Positions 7,686 through 16,026 of a DNA stretch of 64,000 nucleotides are shown here, one piece after another; position 1 is the first letter of the stretch; every line of letters begins with the position of its first letter. Position numbers and translations under genes: made by a program. Where the stretch lies: contig NZ_JAHXYW010000010.1 in assembly GCF_019969725.1 (NCBI RefSeq), positions 1 to 64,000 on the forward strand, given 5' to 3'. The stretch is from Neobacillus bataviensis. Lineage in GTDB: Bacteria; Bacillota; Bacilli; Bacillales_B; DSM-18226. A model generated the notes under the pieces. The model saw only the letters and a list, made by a program, of their open reading frames with translations, had not been told where the DNA came from and searched no databases.

Positions 7686-7853
7686 CTAGATTGCTTGTTT
7701 CATTATTTCTGTATTATTAATGGCTATGTTAAGTTGAGTGTGTAATTCTGCTAATTCCTGTTGTTCTTTTTCTTTAAGGCCATTTATGATAATGACTGTT
7801 GCGTATAGGCAAATGAAAAATGTACTGATTACTATCAACCAAGCTACAAACAT
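7686..7853 (-). CDS. 55-residue single-pass membrane peptide
   Basis: A short gene starting at ATG 7853 behind AAAGGGGG and ending in TAG, immediately before a perfect terminator. The peptide begins MFVAWLIVISTFFICLYA and has one N-terminal membrane helix (about residues 3-24), then a charged amphipathic helix (LKEKEQQELAELHTQLN). Ribosome site, codon structure and terminator together support a real gene. Function unknown; the shape fits a small membrane-associated regulator or assembly factor. Confidence 0.65.
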   Translation of the reverse strand: MFVAWLIVISTFFICLYATVIIINGLKEKEQQELAELHTQLNIAINNTEIMKQAI

Positions 7854-8082
7854 TTTATTTCCCCCTTTTGTATTAACTTAAGATGATTTTAAGGGATTTT
7901 AGGTTATTTCAATGTGACATATATCACAGAAAATGGGAACTAAAATTAATTTAGAGAGAATGTTTATATTTTTGTCACATTTCCTAAGTTTAAGAGAGAT
8001 TAAAAACAATGCAAATGTTGTTAATCTAGAGGGTTCAACGGACCATATGGAGTTCCTTGGCTTTTACTATTTTTTGTCTAAA

Positions 8083-8175
8083 TAAACAAACTCACGAAAA
8101 TATAGACAAAACCTGTAAGAAAATAGACAATGTGCGTTCAAAAATAGACAAAAGCCCTTTAAAAATAGACAAACC
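8083..8175 (+). repeat. 21-bp phased repeat (AAAATAGACAAA type), upstream copy
   Basis: TAGACA occurs at 8103, 8124, 8145 and 8166, exactly 21 bp apart, each preceded by an A-tract; a diverged TAAACA sits at 8083. The intervening bases vary. The region 7854-8370 holds no gene and nothing else recognisable. A second, shorter cluster with the same motif and period lies on the other side of the nucleosidase gene. Confidence 0.8.
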
Positions 8176-8371
8176 ACCATTGCAATAAAAATTTTTCCAA
8201 AATCTGTATCAAAGTAACTAAAGCCTCCGTCTATTTTAAAATAAAAGATCCGAAAGCGCTGAGGGATTGGATTTCGTTATAAGGGATAGGTATATCGGCA
8301 TATTTTTTAGTAAAAATCCCCCTAAATACGAATATTTTTGTGGTTATATTATATTAATATTCGTATTTTTA

Positions 8372-8400
8372 TTGAAAAATTATTATTGGCTTGTTATATT
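8372..8400 (+). promoter_or_regulatory. sigma-A promoter for riboswitch transcript
   Basis: TTGAAA (8372-8377) and TATATT (8395-8400) are separated by 17 bp. The predicted start near 8407 places the riboswitch aptamer about 20 nt into the transcript. Confidence 0.7.
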
Positions 8401-8427
8401 AACAAAGTAATAATCTTAAATAACGTG

Positions 8428-8503
8428 ACTCGTATATGCTCGGTAATATGGTCTGAGCGTCTCTACCTGGTTCCCATTGAAAGAACTAGACTACGAGTTA
8501 AAG
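8428..8503 (+). promoter_or_regulatory. guanine-type purine riboswitch aptamer
   Basis: P1 is formed by ACTCGTA (8428-8434) and TACGAGT (8492-8498). P2 is GCTCGG/TCTGAGC with loop TAATATGGT, J2/3 is GTCTCTACC (8459-8467), P3 is TGGTTC/GAACTA, and J3/1 is GACTA. The residue that pairs with the ligand is C8491 in GACTA, which by the rule established for xpt versus pbuE aptamers means guanine or hypoxanthine rather than adenine. The 3' strand of P1 (CTACGAGTTAAAG, 8491-8503) can instead pair with CTTTAACTTTCGTAG (8547-8561), giving an antiterminator. Ligand binding would thus favour termination. Confidence 0.93.
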
Positions 8504-8559
8504 TTTTAGGCGGATCGTTCGGCTTTTAAGGTTCTGCATTCTAATACTTTAACTTTCGT

Positions 8560-8602
8560 AGGTCTAGAAGGTAGAAACTTATCTACTTTTCTAGACCTTT
8601 TT
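8560..8602 (+). terminator. riboswitch-controlled terminator
   Basis: AGGTCTAGAA (8560-8569) pairs with TTCTAGACCT (8589-8598), extended by GTAGA/TCTAC with a bulge, and is followed by TTTTTC. Its 5' edge overlaps the antiterminator strand, as expected for a transcriptional off switch. Confidence 0.92.
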
Positions 8603-8645
8603 CATTGGATCCAGTTTCGAGTCTATTAACAAGGGGGAGCTTTTT

Positions 8646-9503
8646 TTGAAGAAATATACTATATTTGCTGCGGTTGTTGTGTTGTTACTGGCTGTATTTG
8701 CTGGATTCAAATCCAAAAATGAAACTGTAGTAGAGGGTGCCGGGCGGCCGATTATCATTCAAGGTCCAATGCCGATTGAGGCGGAAAATTTTGCGCAAAA
8801 ATTAGACAAAGTGAAGGTAGAGAAATCCGGAACGTTTGTTTTTTACAAAGGAAAGTTGAATAATTATCCTGTCATCGTAGTGAAAACCGGTAAGGGAATG
8901 GAAAATACTGCGGCTGCTACGGCCGTTGCGATTGAAAAATATAACCCAATTGCCATCATCAACCAGGGTACTTCTGGCGGACATGATCCAAGCTTAAATG
9001 TTTTTGATATTGTATTAGGAAAAAGAGTGACCAACATCGGTTCGTTAAAAACAGAGACCAAGAATGTAAACGAAGGAATGGATCCAAGTCAATGGATTCC
9101 AATGGACTTGATGGCTTCTGAAGGAAGCGGGTCCGATCCGAATGCTGAAAAGATTCGTTATTATGAGGGAGATAAGGATTTACTGGCGGCTGCGAATGCT
9201 GTGAAAGATAAGTACACGAAAGGCAAAGTAGTCGAAGGAACAATTGGTTCAGCAGATGTTTGGAATAATGAAGTGGATCGGATCAAGTGGTTCCATGATA
9301 ACTATGGTACCTCTGTAGAAGAAATGGAAGGTGCGGCAGCGGCACAAATTGCAAAGGCATATGATGTACCATTCCTGGGTATCCGCGTGCTTTCGAACAA
9401 TAAAACCAATGGTGGCCAATATAACCCAAATACAGCTGCAGCTAATCAGGAATACGTTTATGAAGTAGTCAAAAAATATATTGATACGATTGAAAGTAAA
9501 TAA
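8646..9503 (+). CDS. exported nucleoside phosphorylase/MTA-SAH nucleosidase homologue
   Basis: 285 residues from TTG 8646 behind AAGGGGGAG. The first 20 residues (KKYTIFAAVVVLLLAVFAG) are a signal peptide or anchor without a lipobox, so the protein acts outside the membrane. The rest is the PNP/UDP-phosphorylase fold: IIIQGPMPIEAE, VVKTGKGMENTAAATAVAI, INQGTSGGHDP, GTIGSADVWN and EEMEGAAAAQ (ribose-binding Glu near 228). Where MTA/SAH nucleosidases have the catalytic Asp of the SD motif, this protein has LSNN (Asn near 251). Asn at the base site is the solution used by 6-oxopurine-specific PNPs, which agrees with control by a guanine riboswitch. I infer salvage of extracellular guanosine/inosine-type nucleosides. 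A terminator follows. Confidence 0.82.
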   Translation: MKKYTIFAAVVVLLLAVFAGFKSKNETVVEGAGRPIIIQGPMPIEAENFAQKLDKVKVEKSGTFVFYKGKLNNYPVIVVKTGKGMENTAAATAVAIEKYNPIAIINQGTSGGHDPSLNVFDIVLGKRVTNIGSLKTETKNVNEGMDPSQWIPMDLMASEGSGSDPNAEKIRYYEGDKDLLAAANAVKDKYTKGKVVEGTIGSADVWNNEVDRIKWFHDNYGTSVEEMEGAAAAQIAKAYDVPFLGIRVLSNNKTNGGQYNPNTAAANQEYVYEVVKKYIDTIESK

Positions 9504-9519
9504 TTGTGTTTTGAATGAC

Positions 9520-9550
9520 AACCCCGCCTCAGAACTGGCGGGGTTTTTTC
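9520..9550 (+). terminator. terminator of nucleosidase gene
   Basis: AACCCCGCC (9520-9528) pairs with GGCGGGGTT (9537-9545), followed by TTTTT. Confidence 0.9.
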
Positions 9551-9559
9551 CATTATTTG

Positions 9560-9620
9560 TTTAAATGGACAAAACCACTAAGAAAATAGACAAACCCCAC
9601 TTAAAAAAAGATAACCCCCC
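9560..9620 (+). repeat. 21-bp phased repeat (AAAATAGACAAA type), downstream copy
   Basis: TGGACA at 9566 and TAGACA at 9587 are 21 bp apart, each followed by AAACC or AAAACC; a diverged AAGATAACC lies in the next 21-bp register (9608). It belongs to the same motif family as 8083-8175 and, with it, brackets the nucleosidase gene. Confidence 0.6.
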
Positions 9621-9761
9621 ACTTCGTTCTAGGTCTCAAGTCGCAGACAATTTTACAACAGCCGCCCGAGGTTGATGGCCGGTTGGAAGACCTATAATGA
9701 AAAAGGAAAATCAAACCAGTCCGCGAGGAGATGGAAAAATAAACATAAGGGGAGAGAAGTT

Positions 9762-12700
9762 ATGCAGTCTTGGATTAAGTTTTCTTTAAAGAATGCAGGG
9801 GTTATTTTTATCGCCATGTTAATGGTGATTGCAGTCGGTATTTATTCCGTCAAAACGATGAAGATGGAGTCAATGCCAAACGTCGACATTCCATATATTG
9901 TTGTCCAGGTTCCGTATATCGGCGCTACTCCGGAACAAGGATTAGAGGATATAGGAAAGCCACTGGAAACCACGCTTTCAGGAATCAAGAAACTGGATAA
10001 TTTGTATATAGAAGCGCACAGCAATGTGGTCGTGGGGATTCTTGAATTTGAGATGAGCAAGGATATGGATGAAGCGGAAAAGGATGTCACCACGGCGGTC
10101 GCGACGATTAATCTGCCGGAAGGGGCTGAAAAACCCCAAATATTAAAAGACGGTCCTTCTGCGGCACCCGTATTTCAATTTGCGCTTTCATCGGAAACCG
10201 CCAATCAATCCGATCTGACACAATATATTAATGAACGAATCAAGCCGGCCTTAACCGGAATTGATGGAGCAGGGGCCATCGATATTTCAGGCGAGACCGA
10301 AAAGGAAGTGGCGGTCAAGCTGGATCCTGAAAAGATGAAGAGCTTCGGGATTTCTTATGAAACGGTTAAGCAAACCTTTTTAGCGCACCATTTCTCGTTT
10401 CCAGCCGGGCAGGTCAATGTGGATGACAAAACTTTAAACGTTCAAGCTGATTTCAAGTTGAATTCAGTAAAGGATGTTGAAGAAATTCAAATTTTGGCGC
10501 AAGGGCCAACAGGCGTTCAAAACGTAAGTTTATCAGATATCGCCACCGTTTCTTACAGCAATAAAAAGGAAACAGTCTACACTCGATTAAACGAAAAGCC
10601 GGCTGTTTTAGTAGAAATGAAAGCACAGCCAGGCTCCAATACCGTCGAAGTAGTAAATCAGGCAAAGGAAAAGCTGGATGAACTTGATCTTCCGGCTGGG
10701 TACAAATTAACGAAATTATATGATACCTCAAAAGAAGTGAAGACATCTGTTGATGGGATGCTGCGGGAGGTTTTACTGGGAACCTTGTTTGCGGTGATTG
10801 TCACGTTCCTATTCCTTCGCAATATCAGAGCAACGATTGTCGCCGTTCTTTCGATTCCGTTATCGATTTTGGCTTCAATGATCACGATGAAATATTTGGA
10901 TTATAGCTTAAACATGATGACGCTTGCCGGAATTGCTGTGGCAGTGGGACGCGTTATCGATGACTCGATTGTCGTCATTGAAAATGTGTACCGCCGGACG
11001 TTATCGAGCCCGAAACGTGATGAACGAATGGTTCTGACGGCAGCCAAAGAAGTGGGGGGCGCAATTACCTCTTCGACCCTTACAACGATCGCCGTTTTCG
11101 GACCGCTGTCGTTTGTGCCAGGGATCATTGGTCGATTCTTTGCCCCGTTTGGCATTACCGTCATCGTGGCGCTTGCGTTTTCCTTGATTGTTTCGTTAAC
11201 GGTCGTGCCGTTATTGGCTAAGTTATTTTTACTGAAGATTAAACATAAAGAAGTCAAGGAAACCATTTTTGAAAAAGCATATAAAAATGTGCTGTCATGG
11301 GTGTTAAATAAGCGGGCGGTCACGGTGGTTACAGCTTTGGTGATGTTCGTCGGATCGCTCGCATTAGTTCCGATGATTCCGAAGAACTTTTTACCTCAGG
11401 AAAAAGCCCTATCCTATCGGTTAACGGGAGATTTACCGGATGGGACATCATTGGATAAAACGAATGCCGTAGCGGTTAAGGTAGAAGATATTTTGGGCCG
11501 CGAAAAAGATATCAATCATTTGCAAACGGTTGTGAATGGGGAACATATTCGTTTTTCGATTGATTTAAAAGAGGATGTTACGAAAGAACAAACAGTTGAT
11601 TTTGAAAAAAGAGTTCGCGAAAAAGTAGAGAAACTGGATGATGAGATGCAAGTGGCGCTTACACCAGTTGGGATTGCGGGAACAAGCGGGTTAGCGTTAA
11701 TCGTCGAGGGCGGAAATGCCAAAGATTTAGAAACGGCCGGAAAAATGATTACCAATAAAATTAAGGGTATCGATGGATTAGAAAATGTGGAATCAAATCT
11801 TTCTGGAGTGAAGGAACAGCTTCATTTAGAGATTGATGATCACAAAGCGGCGGAAAAAGGGTTGAGCCCAATCATGGTTGCCGGCTACGTGCGAGAGCTT
11901 ATCGCTGGGGATCGTGTGGGCGACATGCAAGTTGATGGGAAAACAACGAATGTTCAATTGTCATTGGCGGGCCAATCGGCCGATTCGATCAATGAGATTA
12001 TGAGTCAAAAAATGACCAATCCGCTGGGGCAGCACGTAAGCCTTTCGGAAGTGGCAACACTGGAAAAAGTGCCGAGTCCTTCCGCCTTATACCGCTTAAA
12101 TCAACAGCAATATGTTGAGGTCACGGGCCGAATCACCACAGACAATTCTTCCGGTGTGCAGGCAGAGGTAGATAAGCGATTAAAAACCTTGGATCTGCCA
12201 AAAGGGGTTTCGTACCATTCTGAAGGTCAGGCGCAGGCGATGAATGAAGGCTTCACGAATATGACAATTGCGATGGCCGTTGCCGTTGTGCTGGTTTTTA
12301 TCGTGATGCTGGTGGCGTTTGGGAATATGTTAATGCCGGTGGCCATTCTGTCTTCGTTACCATTCTTGTTCTCTGGCGGACTGCTGGGATTGTATTTGAC
12401 TAATCAGGCACTTGGAATGCCAGCTTTGGTAGGGTTCTTGATGTTAATTGGAATTGTGGTCACGAACGCGATTGTTTTGATGGAGCGCGTGAAGCAGAAT
12501 GAGAAGAAGGGCATGGAGCTTAAAGCAGCATTGCTGGAAGCAGGAAAAACCCGCCTTCGTCCGATTTTGATGACGGCCCTAGCGACCATTGGGGCGCTGT
12601 TGCCTTTAGCGCTATCGAGTGATGGCGGATTGATTTCGAGATCACTGGCGATTGTGGTGATCTCCGGATTGTTGACATCTACACTGTTAACCTTGGTGAT

Positions 12701-12791
12701 TGTGCCGACTACCTATCATGTGATGAAATCGGTAAAAGGGCGATTTTTTAAGAAGACTACTCCTATGATAACTGAAAAGGAACCAGCGTGA
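9762..12791 (+). CDS. swrC: RND-family efflux permease, SwrC-like
   Basis: 1009 residues from ATG 9762, chosen because AAGGGGAGAG lies just upstream; an earlier in-frame ATG has no such site and would add 30 basic residues. The topology is that of AcrB/HAE-RND pumps: one N-terminal helix (residues about 10-30), a large periplasm-equivalent domain, helices near 330-530, a second extracytoplasmic domain, and a final helix bundle. Signatures include MESMPNVDIPYIVVQ, ATPEQGLEDIGKPLE, GIAVAVGRVIDDSIVVIENVYRR (first repeat, with acidic proton-relay residues) and GIVVTNAIVLMERV. The closest well-known member is B. subtilis SwrC (YerP), which confers surfactin resistance. No membrane-fusion partner is encoded nearby, as in B. 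subtilis. Substrate unknown. Confidence 0.88.
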   Translation: MQSWIKFSLKNAGVIFIAMLMVIAVGIYSVKTMKMESMPNVDIPYIVVQVPYIGATPEQGLEDIGKPLETTLSGIKKLDNLYIEAHSNVVVGILEFEMSKDMDEAEKDVTTAVATINLPEGAEKPQILKDGPSAAPVFQFALSSETANQSDLTQYINERIKPALTGIDGAGAIDISGETEKEVAVKLDPEKMKSFGISYETVKQTFLAHHFSFPAGQVNVDDKTLNVQADFKLNSVKDVEEIQILAQGPTGVQNVSLSDIATVSYSNKKETVYTRLNEKPAVLVEMKAQPGSNTVEVVNQAKEKLDELDLPAGYKLTKLYDTSKEVKTSVDGMLREVLLGTLFAVIVTFLFLRNIRATIVAVLSIPLSILASMITMKYLDYSLNMMTLAGIAVAVGRVIDDSIVVIENVYRRTLSSPKRDERMVLTAAKEVGGAITSSTLTTIAVFGPLSFVPGIIGRFFAPFGITVIVALAFSLIVSLTVVPLLAKLFLLKIKHKEVKETIFEKAYKNVLSWVLNKRAVTVVTALVMFVGSLALVPMIPKNFLPQEKALSYRLTGDLPDGTSLDKTNAVAVKVEDILGREKDINHLQTVVNGEHIRFSIDLKEDVTKEQTVDFEKRVREKVEKLDDEMQVALTPVGIAGTSGLALIVEGGNAKDLETAGKMITNKIKGIDGLENVESNLSGVKEQLHLEIDDHKAAEKGLSPIMVAGYVRELIAGDRVGDMQVDGKTTNVQLSLAGQSADSINEIMSQKMTNPLGQHVSLSEVATLEKVPSPSALYRLNQQQYVEVTGRITTDNSSGVQAEVDKRLKTLDLPKGVSYHSEGQAQAMNEGFTNMTIAMAVAVVLVFIVMLVAFGNMLMPVAILSSLPFLFSGGLLGLYLTNQALGMPALVGFLMLIGIVVTNAIVLMERVKQNEKKGMELKAALLEAGKTRLRPILMTALATIGALLPLALSSDGGLISRSLAIVVISGLLTSTLLTLVIVPTTYHVMKSVKGRFFKKTTPMITEKEPA

Positions 12792-12914
12792 ATTTTAAGA
12801 TAGGGTTACACAGGTAAAAAAGAGTAGAGACACTGACATAGAGGGTCTTTTTGTAAGGAGAATTTGCTTTAAGTTAATTACAAAAAGGATTGAATAGGCC
12901 ATTGGAAAAAGAAA

Positions 12915-12947
12915 AAAACGGAGGCAGGAGGCTTCCGTTTTTCTTTT
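12915..12947 (+). terminator. bidirectional terminator
   Basis: AAAACGGAGGC (12915-12925) pairs with GCTTCCGTTTT (12931-12941, one G-U), followed by TCTTTT; an A run precedes it, so it can also serve the convergent aroM-like gene. Confidence 0.85.
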
Positions 12948-13014
12948 AGCCCCGTATCGAGCTTTTTTCTTAACAGGTCACACCTATCTGTATGAGAAAG
13001 GACGGTTTTACCTA

Positions 13015-13686
13015 TCACAAAATTTCTCCTGCTATCCCATAAATAATGTTTCTAGATAAAATAACCGGTTTAGTGGTATAGGCCTGAGCAATTGACTTCA
13101 TTTCCTGTGTGTATCCCATACAATCGAGGAGTATGGCTTTGACTGGAAATTGGTCAAGCTGTTTCACTGCGCTAATCAAGTGTTCCTCTTGGAAAGCGTA
13201 GGGGGAACTTGCTGCTGGGATGGCAATAAATTGGGCTTCCTTCCATTTATATATGATAGATTCTGCTTGTTCCGGAAGAGGAAGAATGACGCCAAGCAAT
13301 CCTTCACGCAGCAGCCCTTTTACTACATGGTTAAGTAAAAAATCTGGGTAGACAATCGGTATCCCGCTCGTAAATAACGGAAACTTCCCGGTACAAGCGA
13401 GAATGATTAACGACACCTTCGCCTGATTAAGTTCATCGATGAGTGATTGAATAATCGGAAGGATTTTTTCTTTCGCCATCGTTGCACTTTCCCCGTTTTT
13501 TAATCGTGATATTAAGGTGGTTTGCCCTGGTTCGGGTTGAAGTTCATGAATATCTTCATCAGACCTTCCGTCGAGAACGCCCTTTTCGATAATGACGGTT
13601 TCTTTAGGAAGGAATGGTCTGATGTCCGGTATCATGTCCGTTCTTGGCGTTTGCCCAATTGTAATTATACCGATAGTCTGCTGCAT
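13015..13686 (-). CDS. AroM family protein
   Basis: 223 residues beginning MQQTIGIITIGQTPRTDMIPD, the characteristic N-terminus of AroM. Further family features are LDGRSDEDI, SLIILACTGKFP and AILLDCMGYT, with two cysteines in aspartate/glutamate racemase-like positions (CTG and DCMG). AroM is named from its linkage to aroL in E. coli, but its reaction is not established; the fold suggests a cofactor-independent racemase, isomerase or hydrolase. It starts 9 nt after the amidohydrolase stop and so is the last gene of the minus-strand catabolic operon. Its neighbours suggest action on an amino-acid- or peptide-derived intermediate. Confidence 0.85.
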   Translation of the reverse strand: MQQTIGIITIGQTPRTDMIPDIRPFLPKETVIIEKGVLDGRSDEDIHELQPEPGQTTLISRLKNGESATMAKEKILPIIQSLIDELNQAKVSLIILACTGKFPLFTSGIPIVYPDFLLNHVVKGLLREGLLGVILPLPEQAESIIYKWKEAQFIAIPAASSPYAFQEEHLISAVKQLDQFPVKAILLDCMGYTQEMKSIAQAYTTKPVILSRNIIYGIAGEIL

Positions 13687-13694
13687 TCCTTATT

Positions 13695-14843
13695 TCACTC
13701 CTGACTATAGACCTTATTTCCATTAATAAAGGTTGCGAGCACATTCGAGCGGGTGTCAAATGGATGATGGGACCAAATCACAAAGTCGGCGTCTTTCCCT
13801 GGTTCGAGTGAACCAACACGGTCGTGAATTCCAGCTAGGTTAGCTGCTTCGCTTGTAATACTTCTTAAGGCGGTCATTTCATCGAGACCGTATTTGACAG
13901 CCTCTGCTGCACAAAGAATCAAATAGTGAATTGGAATAAACGGATGGTCTGTCATGATGGCAAAAGGGATACCGGCATCATGAAATAGTTTTGGCGCTTC
14001 TGGTGTTAAATTGCGCGTTTCATATTTTGTTGCCGGAAGCATAAACGGCCCCAATGTCACATTTGCCCCGCTTTCTTTAATGGCTTCTAGCATCAAGTGT
14101 CCCTCTGTACAATGTTCCAAACAAAGTGTGATGTTAAATTCTTTGGCAATTCGAATGGCTGTGGCAATATCATCTGCACGGTGACAGTGTAAATGAAGGG
14201 GCATTTTCCTCTCAAGAACCTCAATGAACGGCGCAAGCTCTGTTTGATTTTCCAAGCTTTCAAGGCGTTCAGCATCCGATAAGACGGCCGCTTGTTGAAA
14301 TCCTTGACGAATCAATTGGGCCACAGCCATTCTTGTATATGGAGTCTTGTTAGATTGACCAAAAACATTTTTAGGATTTTCGCCTAGAGCCCCTTTTAAA
14401 CCGCTTTTTTCCGTGATGATCATTTCCTCTAAGGAGCTTCCCCATGTTTTTAAAATCGTCCACACCCCGCCAATGGGATTTGCACTTCCTGTCCCCGTTT
14501 GAACGGTTGTTACACCGCCGCGGCGTGACAATTGAAACGAAAAGTGCCGAGGATTGATTCCGTCAATCGCCCGCATCAAAGGGGTAAAAGGTGTCGAGTA
14601 TTCACAAGCGTCATTATTCCGTTCCGTTATTTCTCCCCAAAGACCAACATGCGTATGGATATCAATGAGTCCAGGGGTTATGACACACCCATCCATAGAT
14701 TCAATCTGGGCATCAATAGGAATATCCGTATCCATCCCTACCTTGATCACTTTCCCGTCGCATACCCAAAGGTCCGCATTCCTTAAAACGGTATTGGCTT
14801 CATCCATCGTATAGATATTTGCCCCTCGAAAAACTTTTAGCAT
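13695..14843 (-). CDS. metal-dependent amidohydrolase
   Basis: 382 residues from ATG 14843 behind GGGAGTG. It is an imidazolonepropionase/adenine-deaminase-type amidohydrolase: a small N-terminal beta domain, then PGLIDIHTHVG (His63, His65), HLHCHRADD (His219, His221), LEHCTEGH (His244), MTDHP (Asp299), and the C-terminal signature GSLEPGKDADFVIW. All expected metal ligands are present. The enzyme therefore probably hydrolyses a cyclic amide or amidine, but the substrate is unknown. It is in tandem with a paralogue that lacks the HxH pair, 4 bp apart, in an operon with AroM and an oligopeptide-binding protein. Confidence 0.88.
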   Translation of the reverse strand: MLKVFRGANIYTMDEANTVLRNADLWVCDGKVIKVGMDTDIPIDAQIESMDGCVITPGLIDIHTHVGLWGEITERNNDACEYSTPFTPLMRAIDGINPRHFSFQLSRRGGVTTVQTGTGSANPIGGVWTILKTWGSSLEEMIITEKSGLKGALGENPKNVFGQSNKTPYTRMAVAQLIRQGFQQAAVLSDAERLESLENQTELAPFIEVLERKMPLHLHCHRADDIATAIRIAKEFNITLCLEHCTEGHLMLEAIKESGANVTLGPFMLPATKYETRNLTPEAPKLFHDAGIPFAIMTDHPFIPIHYLILCAAEAVKYGLDEMTALRSITSEAANLAGIHDRVGSLEPGKDADFVIWSHHPFDTRSNVLATFINGNKVYSQE

Positions 14844-14847
14844 CGTT

Positions 14848-15936
14848 TCACTCCCAACTATATACTTCTTTACCTTTTATAAAAGTGCGGACAGCCCGTA
14901 CGGTTAAATCGAGAGGATGCTTATTCCATAGGACAAAATCGGCAAATAATCCTTTTTGAATACTTCCGGTAAGCTGATCAATCATCAGCAGCTTGGCCGC
15001 ATCACGTGTCAAACCGTTTAAAATTACTTTTTCAGGAACACCGGCTTTTAGTGCTAAAGCTGCTTCCAATTGCAGATGCGTGACGGAACTTACTGGGTGA
15101 TCGGTCGCAAAGGTAAATGGAACCTCCTGCTTGAATAGGGCGGAATATAAGGACGGATCTAAATGTTGTAATTCCCCTCGTTCTATTGGTTGAAAGCAAG
15201 GCCCGGCTATGACTGAAAGTTGATGATCCTTCGTAAGGCTTGTTACGAGTGGATATTCCGTCGCATGGACCAAAATAATTGGAAGCCTAAACTCATCAGC
15301 AATACGAATGGCCGTGGCAATGTCATCTGTACGATGGGCACGAATAAAAATGAGCACTTCCTGTAGATTGGCGGTGCTTTGTAAATTCTTTAATGCCGTT
15401 CTGATTTTTTGTGCAATCCCCATTCGAGTGAGGGGGGATTTGGTTTTCTCCCAAAAGGAATTTTTCGGAATATCTCCCATCGAAAAGCTATAGCCTAGAT
15501 TTTTATTAAGGAGCATTTCATCAACTGTTTTTCCGGAGGTGTGAATGACGGACGTTTTCGCCCCAACCACAGATTCTGGGGCAGAAACAATGTGGGCCGC
15601 TGTTACACCGGAAGCAACGGCGTCTTTAAAGGCATTATCAAATGGGTAAATGCCGTCTATTACCTGCAGCTCGCAGCCATTTTCTTCATGAGGTTCATAC
15701 CCATCATTTCCTTCCCAGCGAATGCCAATCTCCTTTAATCCAATTTGAGAACATGTATCAATTAATCCGGGTGTTAAATAGAAACCAGTAGCATCAATCA
15801 AGTGATGTGCAGGAAAGTCTTCATTAGGTGACAGAATCGCATTTATTTTCTCGTTTTCGATTAAGACGGTTTGCTTGCTGAAATCACCGGTATCATGATC
15901 ATAGACGTTTGCATTTTTAATGGCGGTAATGGCCAT
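14848..15936 (-). CDS. amidohydrolase paralogue lacking the HxH metal motif
   Basis: 362 residues from ATG 15936. It aligns along its length with the amidohydrolase encoded just downstream (shared blocks PGLID, HRTDDIATAIRIADEF, TDHP, FADFVLWNKHPLD). In the first metal motif, however, IDIHTH is replaced by IDTCSQ, so both histidines are lost (Cys62, Gln64). The later residues His201, His224, Asp279 and His280 remain. A mononuclear site, a non-catalytic partner of the intact enzyme, or a changed reaction are all possible. The reading frame is intact and the sequence well conserved elsewhere, which argues against simple decay. Confidence 0.82.
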   Translation of the reverse strand: MAITAIKNANVYDHDTGDFSKQTVLIENEKINAILSPNEDFPAHHLIDATGFYLTPGLIDTCSQIGLKEIGIRWEGNDGYEPHEENGCELQVIDGIYPFDNAFKDAVASGVTAAHIVSAPESVVGAKTSVIHTSGKTVDEMLLNKNLGYSFSMGDIPKNSFWEKTKSPLTRMGIAQKIRTALKNLQSTANLQEVLIFIRAHRTDDIATAIRIADEFRLPIILVHATEYPLVTSLTKDHQLSVIAGPCFQPIERGELQHLDPSLYSALFKQEVPFTFATDHPVSSVTHLQLEAALALKAGVPEKVILNGLTRDAAKLLMIDQLTGSIQKGLFADFVLWNKHPLDLTVRAVRTFIKGKEVYSWE

Positions 15937-15968
15937 TATTCATTACCTTCTTTCAAGTGGGAATAGAA

Positions 15969-15999
15969 GAAAAGTAGAGATAGGGTATCTCTACTTTTC
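15969..15999 (-). terminator. intercistronic 14-bp hairpin
   Basis: GAAAAGTAGAGATA (15969-15982) pairs perfectly with TATCTCTACTTTTC (15986-15999) around GGG. It lies between the binding-protein gene and the amidohydrolases. On the minus strand the tail is only weakly T-rich, so it may act as a partial terminator or 3'-end stabiliser that makes the binding protein more abundant than the enzymes. Confidence 0.7.
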
Positions 16000-16026
16000 A
16001 AAAAGAACCTATGGTTGGACTTCAAC

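Noticed and set aside
8338..8529. 63-residue plus-strand open frame
   Set aside because: It lies inside the promoter and guanine riboswitch aptamer, has no ribosome site, and its content is explained by the RNA.
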